Below, one piece after another: positions 1-10,992 of a DNA stretch of 64,000 nt. The notes under the pieces were generated by a model that saw nothing but the letters and a program-made list of their open reading frames with translations, was not told where the DNA came from and did not search any database. Every line of letters begins with the position of its first letter. Positions within the stretch are counted from its first letter, which is position 1. The stretch covers positions 1 to 64,000 of the forward strand of contig JAGNIV010000003.1 of NCBI GenBank assembly GCA_018001015.1, in the 5' to 3' direction. The translations under genes were made by a program, and so were the position numbers. The DNA is from Phenylobacterium sp. GTDB lineage: Bacteria > Pseudomonadota > Alphaproteobacteria > Caulobacterales > Caulobacteraceae.

Positions 1-81
1 CTCGTCGCCATCGCCAGAAAGATCGTCGTCGCCGCAAACAGCATCATCAAGGCCAACCAACCCTGGCAGAAGACCCCTTGA
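1..81 (+). CDS. IS110-family transposase, C-terminal end only (partial)
   Basis: The window opens inside a reading frame that runs from base 1 to a TGA at 79-81 and encodes 26 residues beginning LVAIARKIVVAAN and ending ANQPWQKTP. The pattern of a basic helix (ARK), then a short helix with N, then QPW and a stop is how IS110/IS116 transposases usually end. The rest of the gene lies upstream of the window. Only 13 bases separate the stop from half of a palindromic repeat, which would fit the short right end of an IS110-group element. The family call rests on a short tail and is tentative. Confidence 0.55.
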   Translation, partial: LVAIARKIVVAANSIIKANQPWQKTP

Positions 82-94
82 CCCAACACAGTCG

Positions 95-127
95 CCGGCT
101 CTCCGCTTCGCTGCGGCCGGGATGACG
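95..127. repeat. Right half of the dispersed palindromic repeat
   Basis: This stretch matches the right-hand arm (ccggctctccgc through gggatgacg) of full palindromic elements found at 4466-4561, 35368-35462 and 47158-47268. The left arm is missing and the place where it should be is taken by the end of the transposase. The simplest reading is that an insertion sequence split the palindrome. Confidence 0.7.
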
Positions 128-156
128 AAGTTGATTTGGGCGTGAACTGTAAGCGC

Positions 157-1242
157 CTAGCTCGGCGGGGCGGAGCCCGGTAGCCCCACCACCGAGGGGG
201 CCGCCTTGGGACCCGTCTCGAACACCACCTCGCGGCGGCCGAAGTCCAGCTCGATGGTCTTGAAGTGACGCATGACGTCCATGCCGATCAGGATGGCCGG
301 CCGGTCGACAAGGTCCCAGATCTTGAAGGTGTGCAGGTCGGCGAAGACGCAGGACAGGTTGCCGATCCTCAAGCCCCCCAGGCGCAGGCCCGGCAGACGC
401 GCCAGGTCGCCCGACACCGTCTGTCCCGTGGCGCTGACCAGCTGCACCCGCAGGGTCCGCAAGGCGAGGTCAGGCTCCTGGCGGAAGGCCGCGTTGCGCA
501 GGGCCAGATTGCCCACCGTCGACTGGGCGCCGGAATCCAGGAAGGCGGTGATGGGCAGGCCGACACCGACCTCCGCATCGATGATGGTGAGTTGCCCGAA
601 GCGGTAGCGGGCCGGGACCACGACGATGTTGGGATTGAACACGGGGGTGGCCAGCCGGCCCGTGCCGCCGGTGGTCGCGGTCTGTCGGAAGCTGGAGTTG
701 GAAGGCGCGATGTTGAAGCGGTTGCGCTCGAAATCGAGCTGGACATCGCGGCGGGTCAGGACGTCCACCCCCAGCAGGCCATCGGCGCCCAGGTTGCGGC
801 GCGAGATCAAGGGCATGCGGATACGCTTGGTCACCACGCTGCCGATGGTCAGTTGCCGCACATAGACCGTCTCGGCGGGTTCAACCCCGGCGATACCGTG
901 GACCGCGGCCTGACCGCCGCTGGGCAGGCCCAGCCCCTGGGCGGTCTCGATGGACAGCACCGAATGGTTGGCGCCGGTGTCGACGACAAAGGTGAAGGGC
1001 CCCTTGCCCTCGATCATCACCGGCACGGTCATCCGCTGGACCGGATCAAAGCCGGCCTGCAACACAGCGTCATCGGCGGGCGGCGGCGCCTTGTCCGTGG
1101 GGACAGGCGGCAGGGGCGTGTCGGTCAGGTTGACCTGGATCATCCGGCGCGGACCGGGCAGGGCCGTGGAGCAGGCCGCCAGCGGCCCGGTGGCCGCGAG
1201 GCCGCCGATCAAACCCCGGCGCGTCTGGTCCAAGCCGCTCAT
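157..1242 (-). CDS. Secreted or lipid-anchored retropepsin-like aspartyl protease with two active-site motifs
   Basis: The 361-residue protein begins with a twin-arginine-like segment (TRRGLIGG) followed by a lipobox-like LAAC with Cys24, so it is probably exported and perhaps lipid-anchored. Two retropepsin-type motifs are visible: VVDTGA at about residues 87-91 and FLDSGA at about 235-239, each followed by a hydrophobic stretch typical of the flap and second psi loop. Each half resembles one monomer of a bacterial aspartyl protease, so this looks like an internally duplicated, single-chain enzyme. Substrate is unknown. It stands alone on the minus strand, divergent from the sulfotransferase-like gene. 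The start at 1242 is chosen because the signal sequence follows immediately. Confidence 0.8.
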   Translation of the reverse strand: MSGLDQTRRGLIGGLAATGPLAACSTALPGPRRMIQVNLTDTPLPPVPTDKAPPPADDAVLQAGFDPVQRMTVPVMIEGKGPFTFVVDTGANHSVLSIETAQGLGLPSGGQAAVHGIAGVEPAETVYVRQLTIGSVVTKRIRMPLISRRNLGADGLLGVDVLTRRDVQLDFERNRFNIAPSNSSFRQTATTGGTGRLATPVFNPNIVVVPARYRFGQLTIIDAEVGVGLPITAFLDSGAQSTVGNLALRNAAFRQEPDLALRTLRVQLVSATGQTVSGDLARLPGLRLGGLRIGNLSCVFADLHTFKIWDLVDRPAILIGMDVMRHFKTIELDFGRREVVFETGPKAAPSVVGLPGSAPPS

Positions 1243-1371
1243 GTCACCGCGTCGCCCCCTAGGTCTTTCGCCGAGGCTAGCGGATTTCCGGTGCGCCGAG
1301 GGCGTCTTATTTTCGGTTGCGTGAGGCTCGCCCGGCGCCTAGCGATAGGTCTTGTTTCCAGGAGCGCTCCC

Positions 1372-2169
1372 ATGGCTCAACCGGTCGCCATCATCCGCAC
1401 CAAGCCCGACACGCTGGGGCCGCAGGTGCGGAAGTTCGCCCAGGCGCCGCTGCGCCAGACCGCCTTCCTGAACAGCGTGCCCAAGTGCGGCACCCACCTG
1501 CTGCGCAACATCGTGCGGATGTTCGTGCCCACGGAGCAGCACTACGACCGCGAGTTCATCCAGGTGCAGAACCTGCAGCAGCACATCGGCGCGCTGAACC
1601 CCGGCCGGCCGTCGTTCAGCGTCGGCCACCTGCTGTTCGCCGACATCTCGCTGATGGCGCTGAAACACGCCAACCAGGTGATCCTGGTGCGCGACCCCTA
1701 CGACTATGTGCTGGCGCGCGCTCGGTTCAGCCTGTCGGACCAGCTGGATCATCCCGAGCTCAACCCGCTGAAGAACGGGGCGGTCAGCGTCGAGCAGATG
1801 ATGAACATGATGATCTTCGGCATCCCCGGAAAGGCGCCGGCCCTGCGGGAGGCCTTCACCTTCCACGCCGTGGCGTGGCTGGGGACCGGGGCGCACCTGG
1901 TGCGCTACGAGGACATCGTCGGCCACCTGAAGGACCTCGACGCCCCAGCTGCCGAGGCCTATTTCCGCGACCTGCTGGCGAAGTTCGGCATCGCCATCAC
2001 CGAGGACTGGCGCGACCGGGTCCGGGTGGGGTCCTCCCGCGAACACAGCGCCACCAGCCGCGAGAAGCTGTCGGTGGGCATGACCCTCCCCGACGTGCTG
2101 CCGGACACGCAGAAGAAGGCCGTCGACTTCATGGCGCCGGGCCTGCGCGAGCTGCTCGGCTACGCCTGA
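1372..2169 (+). CDS. Sulfotransferase-like protein
   Basis: The 265-residue protein carries the two PAPS-binding signatures of sulfotransferases: a 5'-phosphosulfate loop near the N-terminus (LNSVPKCGTHLLRN, residues 33-46) and a 3'-phosphate site (VILVRDPYDYVLA, residues 103-115, with Ser120 beyond). It would transfer sulfate from PAPS to an unknown hydroxyl acceptor in the cytoplasm. The open frame extends far upstream through the antisense of the protease gene, but the ATG at 1372 is the first that gives a protein starting like the family, and GGAG lies about 6 bases upstream. No sulfate-activation genes are adjacent. Confidence 0.72.
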   Translation: MAQPVAIIRTKPDTLGPQVRKFAQAPLRQTAFLNSVPKCGTHLLRNIVRMFVPTEQHYDREFIQVQNLQQHIGALNPGRPSFSVGHLLFADISLMALKHANQVILVRDPYDYVLARARFSLSDQLDHPELNPLKNGAVSVEQMMNMMIFGIPGKAPALREAFTFHAVAWLGTGAHLVRYEDIVGHLKDLDAPAAEAYFRDLLAKFGIAITEDWRDRVRVGSSREHSATSREKLSVGMTLPDVLPDTQKKAVDFMAPGLRELLGYA

Positions 2170-2201
2170 CAGGCCGCTCGCGACAGCAGGCCCACGCCCG
2201 G

Positions 2202-3854
2202 TCAGCCCGGCGTTCGCGGCATGCAGAGGAATCGCGAGCGGTGCTTGTCGGTCAGGTTGTCTTTCCAGCCGGTGATCTTCGGCGAGACCAGGTTCTTGTT
2301 CACGTAGAAGAAGATCGGGGCGACAGCGACATCATCCAGCATGATGCTCTCGGCCCGGGCCAGGTAGCCCGCGCGAACCATGGCGTCCGGCTCGTTGTCG
2401 GCGCGGGCCAGCAGGTCGTCGAAGACCGGATTTCTATAGTCGCCGTAGTTCTGCGAGCCGGTGGTCGATTGCTGCAGATAGAGGAAGCTCATGGCGTCGT
2501 TGTAGTCGGCGATCCAGGCGGCGTCGGCCACCTGGAAGTCCCGCGAGCGATAGGCCGCATAGGCGATCTGGGTCTCGTTCTGCATCAGGGCGGTCTCGAC
2601 GCCGACCTCCTTCCAGTCGGCCTGGATGGCCGGCATGAACAGCATGGGGTCGGGGCTGTTGCGGTGCTTGATCTCGATCTTCAGGGGATTGCCGGGGCCA
2701 TAGCCCGCCTGGGCCAGCAGGCGGCGGGCCTCGGCCTGGCGCTTTTCCAGCGTCCAGGTCGACCAGGCCGGGGGCACGGTGGGAGTGGTGTTGGCGACCC
2801 CCGGCGGCACGAAGGTGTAGGCCGGCGACTGACCACCGCGCAGCAGCTTGCCGGTGATGAACTCGCGGTCGATGGACATGTTCAGGGCCAGACGGACGCG
2901 CTTGTCCTTGAAAGCCGGCACCGCGGTGTTGAAGGCCAGATAGGCCACCCCGAGGTAGGTGGAGGTGTGGACATAGTCCGGCATCCGCTCGCGCAGGAAG
3001 GCGATGCGGTTGGACTGGATGTCGGCGTTCATGTCGAGCTCGCCGCGGCGGACCCGGCGCTCGGCGCCGATGGCGTCGTTGGTGGGGTAGAAGTTGATCT
3101 GGTCGATGCAGACGTTCTTGGCGTCATAGAAGCGCGGGTTCTTCACAACGTTCACGTGGTCACCCAAGGTCCAGCTCTTCAGCATGTAGGGGCCATTGGA
3201 GATGTAGTTGGCCGGCTGCGTCCAGGCGTCGCCCCACTTCTCCACCACATGCTTGGGCACCGGCAGCATGGTCTGGTGTTTGGCGAGTTCGGTGAGGTAG
3301 GGCGCTGGGTGCTCCAGGGTGATCTCGAGCACCTTGGGCGAGAGCGCGCGGACACCAAGTTGATCGGCCGCCAGCTTGCCCTCGTTCACGCCTTGGGCGT
3401 TCTTGATCACGTAGATCAGGGAAGCGTATTCCGACGCCAGCTTCGGATCGAGGATGCGGCGCAGAGAGAAAACGAAATCTTCGGCGGTGACCGGCACACC
3501 GTCCGACCACACCGCGTCACGCAGATAGAAGGTCCAGGTCTTGCCGTCCGGACTGGTGGTCCAGCGCTCGGCCATGCCTGGGATCGCATTGCCGCCGGCA
3601 TCGTCGGTGGTCAGGCCCACCGTCAAGTCCGAGATGATCCGGTCTTCCCAAGTGCCCGTCGCCTTGTGAGGGTCCAGGGTGGCGGGCTCGGAGCCGTTGC
3701 CGGCCTGGAAACAGACCTGGCCAGGGGGACAGGGCGGCCGCGAGGCCTTTTGCGAGCAACCGGCCAGGGCCAGGAGCGAAAAGGCGGCGAGCGCCAACAT
3801 CATCGGCTTGCCGCGCGACAGCAGCGCCTTATCAATGCGGGATATTGAGATCAT
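2202..3854 (-). CDS. Peptide ABC transporter substrate-binding lipoprotein (OppA/DppA family)
   Basis: This 550-residue protein is a cluster C (SBP family 5) binding protein. It has a lipoprotein signal ending LLALAGC with Cys33, then the family opening EPATLDPHKATGTWE, the ladder of DGKTWTFYLRDAVWSDG and VTAEDFVFSLRRILDP, and a C-terminal domain with YLQQSTTGSQNYGDY. It would capture oligopeptides in the periplasm for an inner-membrane importer. The two permease genes at 4650-6478 lie on the same strand but are separated by an oppositely oriented gene. The start at 3854 is the first that leaves a sensible signal peptide; 3803 is an alternative. Neither has a clear ribosome binding site. Confidence 0.88.
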   Translation of the reverse strand: MISISRIDKALLSRGKPMMLALAAFSLLALAGCSQKASRPPCPPGQVCFQAGNGSEPATLDPHKATGTWEDRIISDLTVGLTTDDAGGNAIPGMAERWTTSPDGKTWTFYLRDAVWSDGVPVTAEDFVFSLRRILDPKLASEYASLIYVIKNAQGVNEGKLAADQLGVRALSPKVLEITLEHPAPYLTELAKHQTMLPVPKHVVEKWGDAWTQPANYISNGPYMLKSWTLGDHVNVVKNPRFYDAKNVCIDQINFYPTNDAIGAERRVRRGELDMNADIQSNRIAFLRERMPDYVHTSTYLGVAYLAFNTAVPAFKDKRVRLALNMSIDREFITGKLLRGGQSPAYTFVPPGVANTTPTVPPAWSTWTLEKRQAEARRLLAQAGYGPGNPLKIEIKHRNSPDPMLFMPAIQADWKEVGVETALMQNETQIAYAAYRSRDFQVADAAWIADYNDAMSFLYLQQSTTGSQNYGDYRNPVFDDLLARADNEPDAMVRAGYLARAESIMLDDVAVAPIFFYVNKNLVSPKITGWKDNLTDKHRSRFLCMPRTPG

Positions 3855-3864
3855 GGGGTCACGG

Positions 3865-4398
3865 ATGACACAGTTTCCGACGCGCTTAAAGCTGGCCGCC
3901 CTCGCCGCCTTCGCCTTCACGAGCGCCGCGGCGGCCGCCGAGCCCAAGGTCGAGGCGCGCACGGCGGTGTTCCAGAACCTCATCGACTGCAAGGCCAAGG
4001 GCGACGCCGCCGAACGGCTGGCCTGTTATGACGCTGCCGTCTCCAGCCTGGATGTGGCCGAGAAGAAGGGCGACATCGTGGTGGTGGACCGCGATCAGGC
4101 CCGCGCCGCCCGCAAGCAGGCCTTCGGCTTCACCCTGCCCTCGATGGCCATGTTCGAGCGCGGGGAGAAGTCCGAGGACCTGGACCGGGTCACCACCGGC
4201 GTGGTCCGCGCCTACCAGGGCGGCGACCGCCGTTGGACCGTGGAGCTGGAGGGCGGCGCGGTCTGGGCCCAGACCGACGACGAGCCGGTGGCCCGCGCCC
4301 CCAAGGCCGGCTCCAAGGCCGAGATCCGCAAGGCCGCCATGGGCTACTTCATGAACCTGGACGGCCAGCGCGCGGTGCGGGCCCGGCGGGTGCGGTAG
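3865..4398 (+). CDS. Conserved exported protein of unknown function, with a RLACYD motif
   Basis: The 177-residue protein begins with a signal peptide (LAALAAFAFTSAAAAAEP, cleavage near residue 26). A short region with FQNLIDCKAKGDAAERLACYDAA follows in the mature N-terminus, a Cys-x-Cys-Tyr-Asp pattern seen in many small exported proteobacterial proteins of unknown role. The C-terminal 60 residues (TVELEGGAVWAQTDDE, then GSKAEIRKAAMGYF and a basic tail) look like a small beta-rich SH3-like domain. It starts only about 10 bases from the start of the divergent binding-protein gene, so the promoters must lie inside the neighbouring coding sequence or one start is wrong. No function is assigned. 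Confidence 0.7.
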   Translation: MTQFPTRLKLAALAAFAFTSAAAAAEPKVEARTAVFQNLIDCKAKGDAAERLACYDAAVSSLDVAEKKGDIVVVDRDQARAARKQAFGFTLPSMAMFERGEKSEDLDRVTTGVVRAYQGGDRRWTVELEGGAVWAQTDDEPVARAPKAGSKAEIRKAAMGYFMNLDGQRAVRARRVR

Positions 4399-4465
4399 GA
4401 CGAAGGTGGCCGGTCGAAGACCGTTCGGACGAGGGATTTCGCGACCTCATCAGACCAACCCCTAC

Positions 4466-4561
4466 CGTCATCCCGGACGGCCGAAGGCCGAGCCGGGACC
4501 CAGGGGAATTGAGCGCGGCTCCTGGATCCCGGCTCTCCGCTGCGCTGCGGCCGGGATGACG
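4466..4561. repeat. Dispersed palindromic repeat, copy 2
   Basis: The element starts cgtcatcccgg and ends ccgggatgacg, and its inner arms (gggacccagg and cctggatccc) also pair, so the whole forms one long imperfect hairpin. It lies between convergent genes ending at 4398 and 4650. Near-identical arms occur at 35368-35462 and 47158-47268, both also directly after stop codons. Confidence 0.85.
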
Positions 4562-4588
4562 TCTGAGATATTGCGGATGGGGTGATCG

Positions 4589-4642
4589 CCCCCTCATCCG
4601 ACCCTGCTCCGCGAGGCCACCTACTCCCACGGGGGGAGAAGG
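4589..4642 (-). terminator. Hairpin repeat downstream of the permease operon
   Basis: The sequence includes cctactccc followed by ggggggagaagg, which on the minus strand forms a short GC-rich hairpin just after the stop of the permease gene. The flanking text (ccctcatccgaccctgctccgcg) resembles a common intergenic repeat of alphaproteobacteria. It could end permease transcription; there is no good T-tract, so the call is weak. Confidence 0.35.
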
Positions 4643-4649
4643 AAGATGG

Positions 4650-5558
4650 TCACCGATCCTTGGGATCGATGGCGTCGCGCAGGCCGTCGCCGATGAAGTT
4701 GAAGCTCATCAGGGTGATCACCATGGTGAGCGACGGGAAGACCAGCAGCCACCAGGCCAGCTCCATGTCCTGGGCGCCGCCGGCGATCAGGGTGCCCAGG
4801 GAGGCCATGGGCGGCTGTACGCCGAGGCCCAGGAAGCTCAGGAAGCTTTCGGCCAGGATCACCGCGGGGATGGTCAGGGTCACATAGACCACCACCGGGC
4901 CCAGCAGGTTGGGCACGATATGCTTGGTGATGATGGAGCCTTGGGTCAGGCCCGCCGCGCGGGCGGCCTCGACGAATTCCTTGTGCTTCAGGGACAGGGT
5001 CTGGCCGCGCACGATCCGGCTCATGGTCAGCCACTCCACCGCCCCGATGGCGATGAAGATCAGGATGATGTTGGAGCCGAAGGTCACCATCAGCAGGATG
5101 ACGAAGAAGATGAAGGGCAGCGAATAGAGCACATCGACGATGCGCATCATCACCTCATCCACCACCCCGCCGACGAAGCCCGCCACCGCGCCCCAGGCGA
5201 CGCCGATCACCAGGGAGACCAGGGTGGCGATAAGACCGATGGCCAGCGAAACCCGCAGGCCCATCAGCAGCCGGGCCAGCAGGTCGCGGCCCAGCGAATC
5301 GGCGCCCAGCAGGTGGCCGGCCGTGAGCGGCGGCGCCCAGACGTCGCCCTTGTTGATCTGGTCATAGGCGAAGGGCGTCACATAGGGACCGATGACCGCC
5401 ACCAGGACCAGGATGACCAGCACGACCATGCCGCCGACCGCCCCCCAGTTGCGCAGCAGGCGCCGGCGGGCGTCGTCCCACAGGCTGCGGCCCTTGACGG
5501 CGGTTTCCATCAGCGCGGCGCCTTCGCGCGAGCCGGGAGCCAGGATGGGAGTGCTCAC
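4650..5558 (-). CDS. Peptide ABC transporter permease (OppC/DppC type)
   Basis: This 302-residue inner-membrane protein has the layout of the OppC/DppC permeases: a cytoplasmic N-terminus ending in DDARRRLLRNWGA, a first membrane helix at about 38-60, a periplasmic loop with LGADSLGRDLLARLLMG, and five further helices. The ATPase-docking EAA loop is seen as EFVEAARAAGLTQGSIITKH. Start at 5558 overlaps the stop of the upstream permease by four bases (ATGA), so the two are translationally coupled. An internal Met17 is a possible alternative start. The usual OppD and OppF ATPases do not follow. Confidence 0.9.
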   Translation of the reverse strand: MSTPILAPGSREGAALMETAVKGRSLWDDARRRLLRNWGAVGGMVVLVILVLVAVIGPYVTPFAYDQINKGDVWAPPLTAGHLLGADSLGRDLLARLLMGLRVSLAIGLIATLVSLVIGVAWGAVAGFVGGVVDEVMMRIVDVLYSLPFIFFVILLMVTFGSNIILIFIAIGAVEWLTMSRIVRGQTLSLKHKEFVEAARAAGLTQGSIITKHIVPNLLGPVVVYVTLTIPAVILAESFLSFLGLGVQPPMASLGTLIAGGAQDMELAWWLLVFPSLTMVITLMSFNFIGDGLRDAIDPKDR

Positions 5559-6478
5559 GACAGCCTCACGCGAGGATCGAGGACCGCATAGAGCAGGTCG
5601 GCGATCAGGTTCAGGAACAGGATCAGGCCGGCGTAGAAGATCACCATGCCCATGACCACGGTGTAGTCGCGCTGCAGGGCCGAGATCACGAAGAACTTGC
5701 CCAGGCCCGGCAGGTTGAAGATCTTCTCCACCACCAGCGAGCCGGTGAGCAGGCCCGCGCAGGCGGGCCCAAGATAGCTGACCAGCGGCAGGATGGCGGC
5801 GCGCAGGGCGTGCTTGAACACCACGCGATGCGCCGGCAGGCCCTTGGCGCGGGCGGTGCGGACATAGTTGGACTGCAGCACCTCAATCATGCCGGCCCGC
5901 GTCAGGCGCGAGATGATGGCGATCTGCGGCAGGGCCAGCACGGTGATGGGGAGGATCAGGTTCTGGATCGCCCCGCCGTTCCAGCCGCCGTTGGGCAGCC
6001 ATTGCAGGATCGAGCCGAACAGCAGGACCAGCAGGGGCGCGGTGACGAAGGTGGGGATACAGACCCCGACGATCGCCACCCCCATGACCCCGTAGTCCAC
6101 CCAGCCGTTCTGCTTCAGCGCCGCCAACACGCCCAGGGTCACGCCGATGGCGCCGGCGAGCGTGATGGCCGAGAGGCCGAGGATCAGGCTGACCTTGTAG
6201 TTTTCCTGCAGGATCTGCAGGACGGTCTTGTCCTTGTACTTGAGCGACGGGCCGAAATCGCCCTGCAGCACGCCCTTGATGTAGTCGGCGTACTGGGCGC
6301 CAAGCGGCTTATCCATCCCGTACTTGGCCATGACGTTGGCCTCGATCTCGGGCGACAGCTTGCGGTCCATGTCGAAGGGGCTGCCGGGCGCCGCCCGCAT
6401 CATGAAGAAGGCCAGCGTGACGACGAGAAACAGCGTTGGGATGGCCACGAGAAGTCGCCGGCCTATGAAACGCAACAT
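5555..6478 (-). CDS. Peptide ABC transporter permease (OppB/DppB type)
   Basis: The 307-residue protein starts MLRFIGRRLLVAIPTLF, the signature opening of OppB/DppB permeases, with the first membrane helix at about 9-30, then the conserved periplasmic segment (PGSPFDMDRKLSPEIEANVM) and five more helices. The EAA loop reads YVRTARAKGLPAHRVVFKHA. It pairs with the OppC-like protein encoded immediately downstream. The binding protein at 2202-3854 is the likely partner. Substrate specificity cannot be read from the permease. Confidence 0.92.
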   Translation of the reverse strand: MLRFIGRRLLVAIPTLFLVVTLAFFMMRAAPGSPFDMDRKLSPEIEANVMAKYGMDKPLGAQYADYIKGVLQGDFGPSLKYKDKTVLQILQENYKVSLILGLSAITLAGAIGVTLGVLAALKQNGWVDYGVMGVAIVGVCIPTFVTAPLLVLLFGSILQWLPNGGWNGGAIQNLILPITVLALPQIAIISRLTRAGMIEVLQSNYVRTARAKGLPAHRVVFKHALRAAILPLVSYLGPACAGLLTGSLVVEKIFNLPGLGKFFVISALQRDYTVVMGMVIFYAGLILFLNLIADLLYAVLDPRVRLS

Positions 6479-6591
6479 GGATTTGGAAGCTCAAGGTGGA
6501 GGGCGTTTTGACGGCCGGGCGTTGCGAAAGTTTCATCGCCCCCCGATGATGTCAACGAAGGGCCTCCTCCCACCTCAAGTGAAGTCAGACC

Positions 6592-7002
6592 ATGACCGAA
6601 TTTCGACGCGTCACCGACCAGCTGTCCGTCAGCCCCCAGATCACCCTGGAGGACCTGCCGCGCGCCGCCGCGATGGGCTTCAAGCTGGTGATCAACAATC
6701 GCCCCGACGGCGAGGACCCGGCCCAACCCCCCAGCGCCGCGGTCGAGGCCGCGGCCAGGGCGGCGGGTCTGCAATACGCCTACATCCCCGTACGCGGCGG
6801 TCCGACCCAGGACCAGGTGGCGGAGGAACGCTCGATCCTGGAAAACTCGGAAGGGCCGGTGCTGGCCTTCTGCCGCTCGGGCACCCGCTCGATCATCACC
6901 TGGTCGCTGGGCGAGGCCATGGACGGCGCGCGGTCACGCGATGAGCTGGTCGCGCTGGGGCTTGAGGCCGGCTATGACCTGAACGGTGTGCTCCCGGCCT
7001 AA
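6592..7002 (+). CDS. DUF442 / beta-lactamase hydrolase-like phosphatase-rhodanese protein
   Basis: The 136-residue protein opens FRRVTDQLSVSPQITLEDL and has GFKLVINNRPDGE and a catalytic loop FCRSGTRS with Cys94, matching the TIGR01244/DUF442 family. Members are phosphatase-fold sulfur or phosphate transferases and in some bacteria are fused to a metallo-beta-lactamase domain in sulfide-handling Blh proteins. Here an MBL-fold gene follows about 215 bases downstream on the same strand, which supports a linked role. The start at 6592 is divergent from the permease operon. A loose AAGTGAAG lies upstream. Confidence 0.85.
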   Translation: MTEFRRVTDQLSVSPQITLEDLPRAAAMGFKLVINNRPDGEDPAQPPSAAVEAAARAAGLQYAYIPVRGGPTQDQVAEERSILENSEGPVLAFCRSGTRSIITWSLGEAMDGARSRDELVALGLEAGYDLNGVLPA

Positions 7003-7163
7003 CCCGGATAGGATATCGGCACGCGGACCGCGCCCAGCAGGGCCGGTTCGTCGGGCTCGCAGCTGGCCATGGTCAGAATCAGTTGCGCCGTCATGAGACA
7101 CATCAGGGCGAAGACCACCCTCTGAAGCCGTTTTGAAACAAACAACACCGCCTGCGCCGCCAT
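6999..7163 (-). CDS. Small putative lipoprotein, 54 residues
   Basis: A short frame with a good Shine-Dalgarno (GAGGCGG about 5 bases before ATG) encodes 54 residues. The first 35 form a basic start, a hydrophobic run (VVFALMCLMTAQLILTM) and a lipobox-like MASC, followed by a short polar tail. Its stop overlaps the stop of the convergent DUF442 gene by four bases. It lies in the gap before the MBL-fold gene and runs away from it. No family is recognised; the ribosome binding site and signal-like sequence are the only support. Confidence 0.42.
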   Translation of the reverse strand: MAAQAVLFVSKRLQRVVFALMCLMTAQLILTMASCEPDEPALLGAVRVPISYPG

Positions 7164-7217
7164 AACCGCCTCATCTCACTGAACTGAGGCCGCGCAGCGC
7201 AAGAAGGAGACCGCCCG

Positions 7218-8113
7218 ATGATTCCCTATGTCCGCGAGATCAAGTTCGAATACGGCAAGGCCGACCAGGTCTCTCCGCTGATCCGCCGCGTGGTGGCCAA
7301 CAATCCGGGGCCCTTCACCTATCTGGGCACCGGCACCTACATCATCGGCCGCGGCGAGGTGGCGGTGATCGACCCGGGTCCGGACATGGACGATCACCTG
7401 GAGGCGATCCTGGCTGCTCTGGAGCCGGGCGAGAAGATCACCCACATCCTGGTCACCCACCACCACTCCGACCACTCGCCGCTGGCGGGACCGCTGAAGG
7501 CGCGCACCGGGGCGAGCATCTACGGCTGCGCGGTGGCCGAGATCCCGGTGGACGACAGCGGAGTTCGGATGGAGGCCGGCGCCGACTTCGGCTTTTCGCC
7601 GGACGTCAGCCTGTGCGGCGGCGGCCAGGTGCTGGAGGGGCCGGGCTGGACGATGGAAGCCATCGCCACGCCGGGCCACACCTCCAATCACATCTGCTTC
7701 GCCCTGAAGGAGGAGAACGCCCTGTTCTCCGGCGACCACATCATGGGTTGGTCGACGACGGTGATCACCCCGCCGGACGGCGACATGACCGACTACATGG
7801 ACAGCCTGGACAAGGTGAAGGCCCGCGAGTTCTCGGTCCTGTGGCCGACCCACGGCCCGCCGATCACCGAGGTGACCCCGTTCATCGAGGCCTATATCGC
7901 CCACCGCCGGGCGCGCGAGGCCCAGGTGCTGAAGGCCGTCACCGAGGGCCACGGCAAGATCCGAGAGATGGTGCCGGTGCTCTATGCCGACGTCGATCCG
8001 CGCCTGCATCCGGCCGCCGCCCGCTCGGTGCTGGGCCACATGATCGACCTCGTGCGGCGAGGCCTAGTGACGACGGACGGGACGCCGGGGCCTGACAGCG
8101 AGTACCGGGCGGT

Positions 8114-8117
<4 letters not shown>
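7218..8117 (+). CDS. MBL-fold metallo-hydrolase (LACTB2/glyoxalase II-like)
   Basis: The 299-residue protein has the metal-binding motif THHHSDH (His81, His83, Asp85, His86), then further ligands in TPGHTSNHI, SGDHIMGW and PTHGPPI, so both zinc sites look complete. After about residue 225 comes a helical C-terminal region (HRRAREAQVLKAVTEG, then LYADVDPRLHPAAARSVLGHM) like the winged-helix tail of LACTB2-type hydrolases. It probably hydrolyses a thioester, lactone or phosphoester in the cytoplasm. AAGGAG about 8 bases before the ATG supports the start. The DUF442 gene upstream is a plausible functional partner. Confidence 0.9.
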
Positions 8118-10879
<2,762 letters not shown>

Positions 10880-10992
10880 CGAAAGCGTCCCTCTACTGCG
10901 GCCTCTGAACGGGCGCGTGACAGGCTAGTTTTTGCGGGGCTCCGACGCAACGGCGCGCGCCCCATACGCGAGAGGTTTGGTTAGCGTCCGCG

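Noticed and set aside
265-1371. Upstream in-frame extension of the sulfotransferase gene
   Set aside because: It runs antisense through the aspartyl protease gene and has no family resemblance; the ATG at 1372 begins the real protein.
1317-3848. Long plus-strand frame across the sulfotransferase and binding-protein genes
   Set aside because: It is an antisense and out-of-frame shadow caused by high GC; it lacks a coherent domain and has low-complexity composition.
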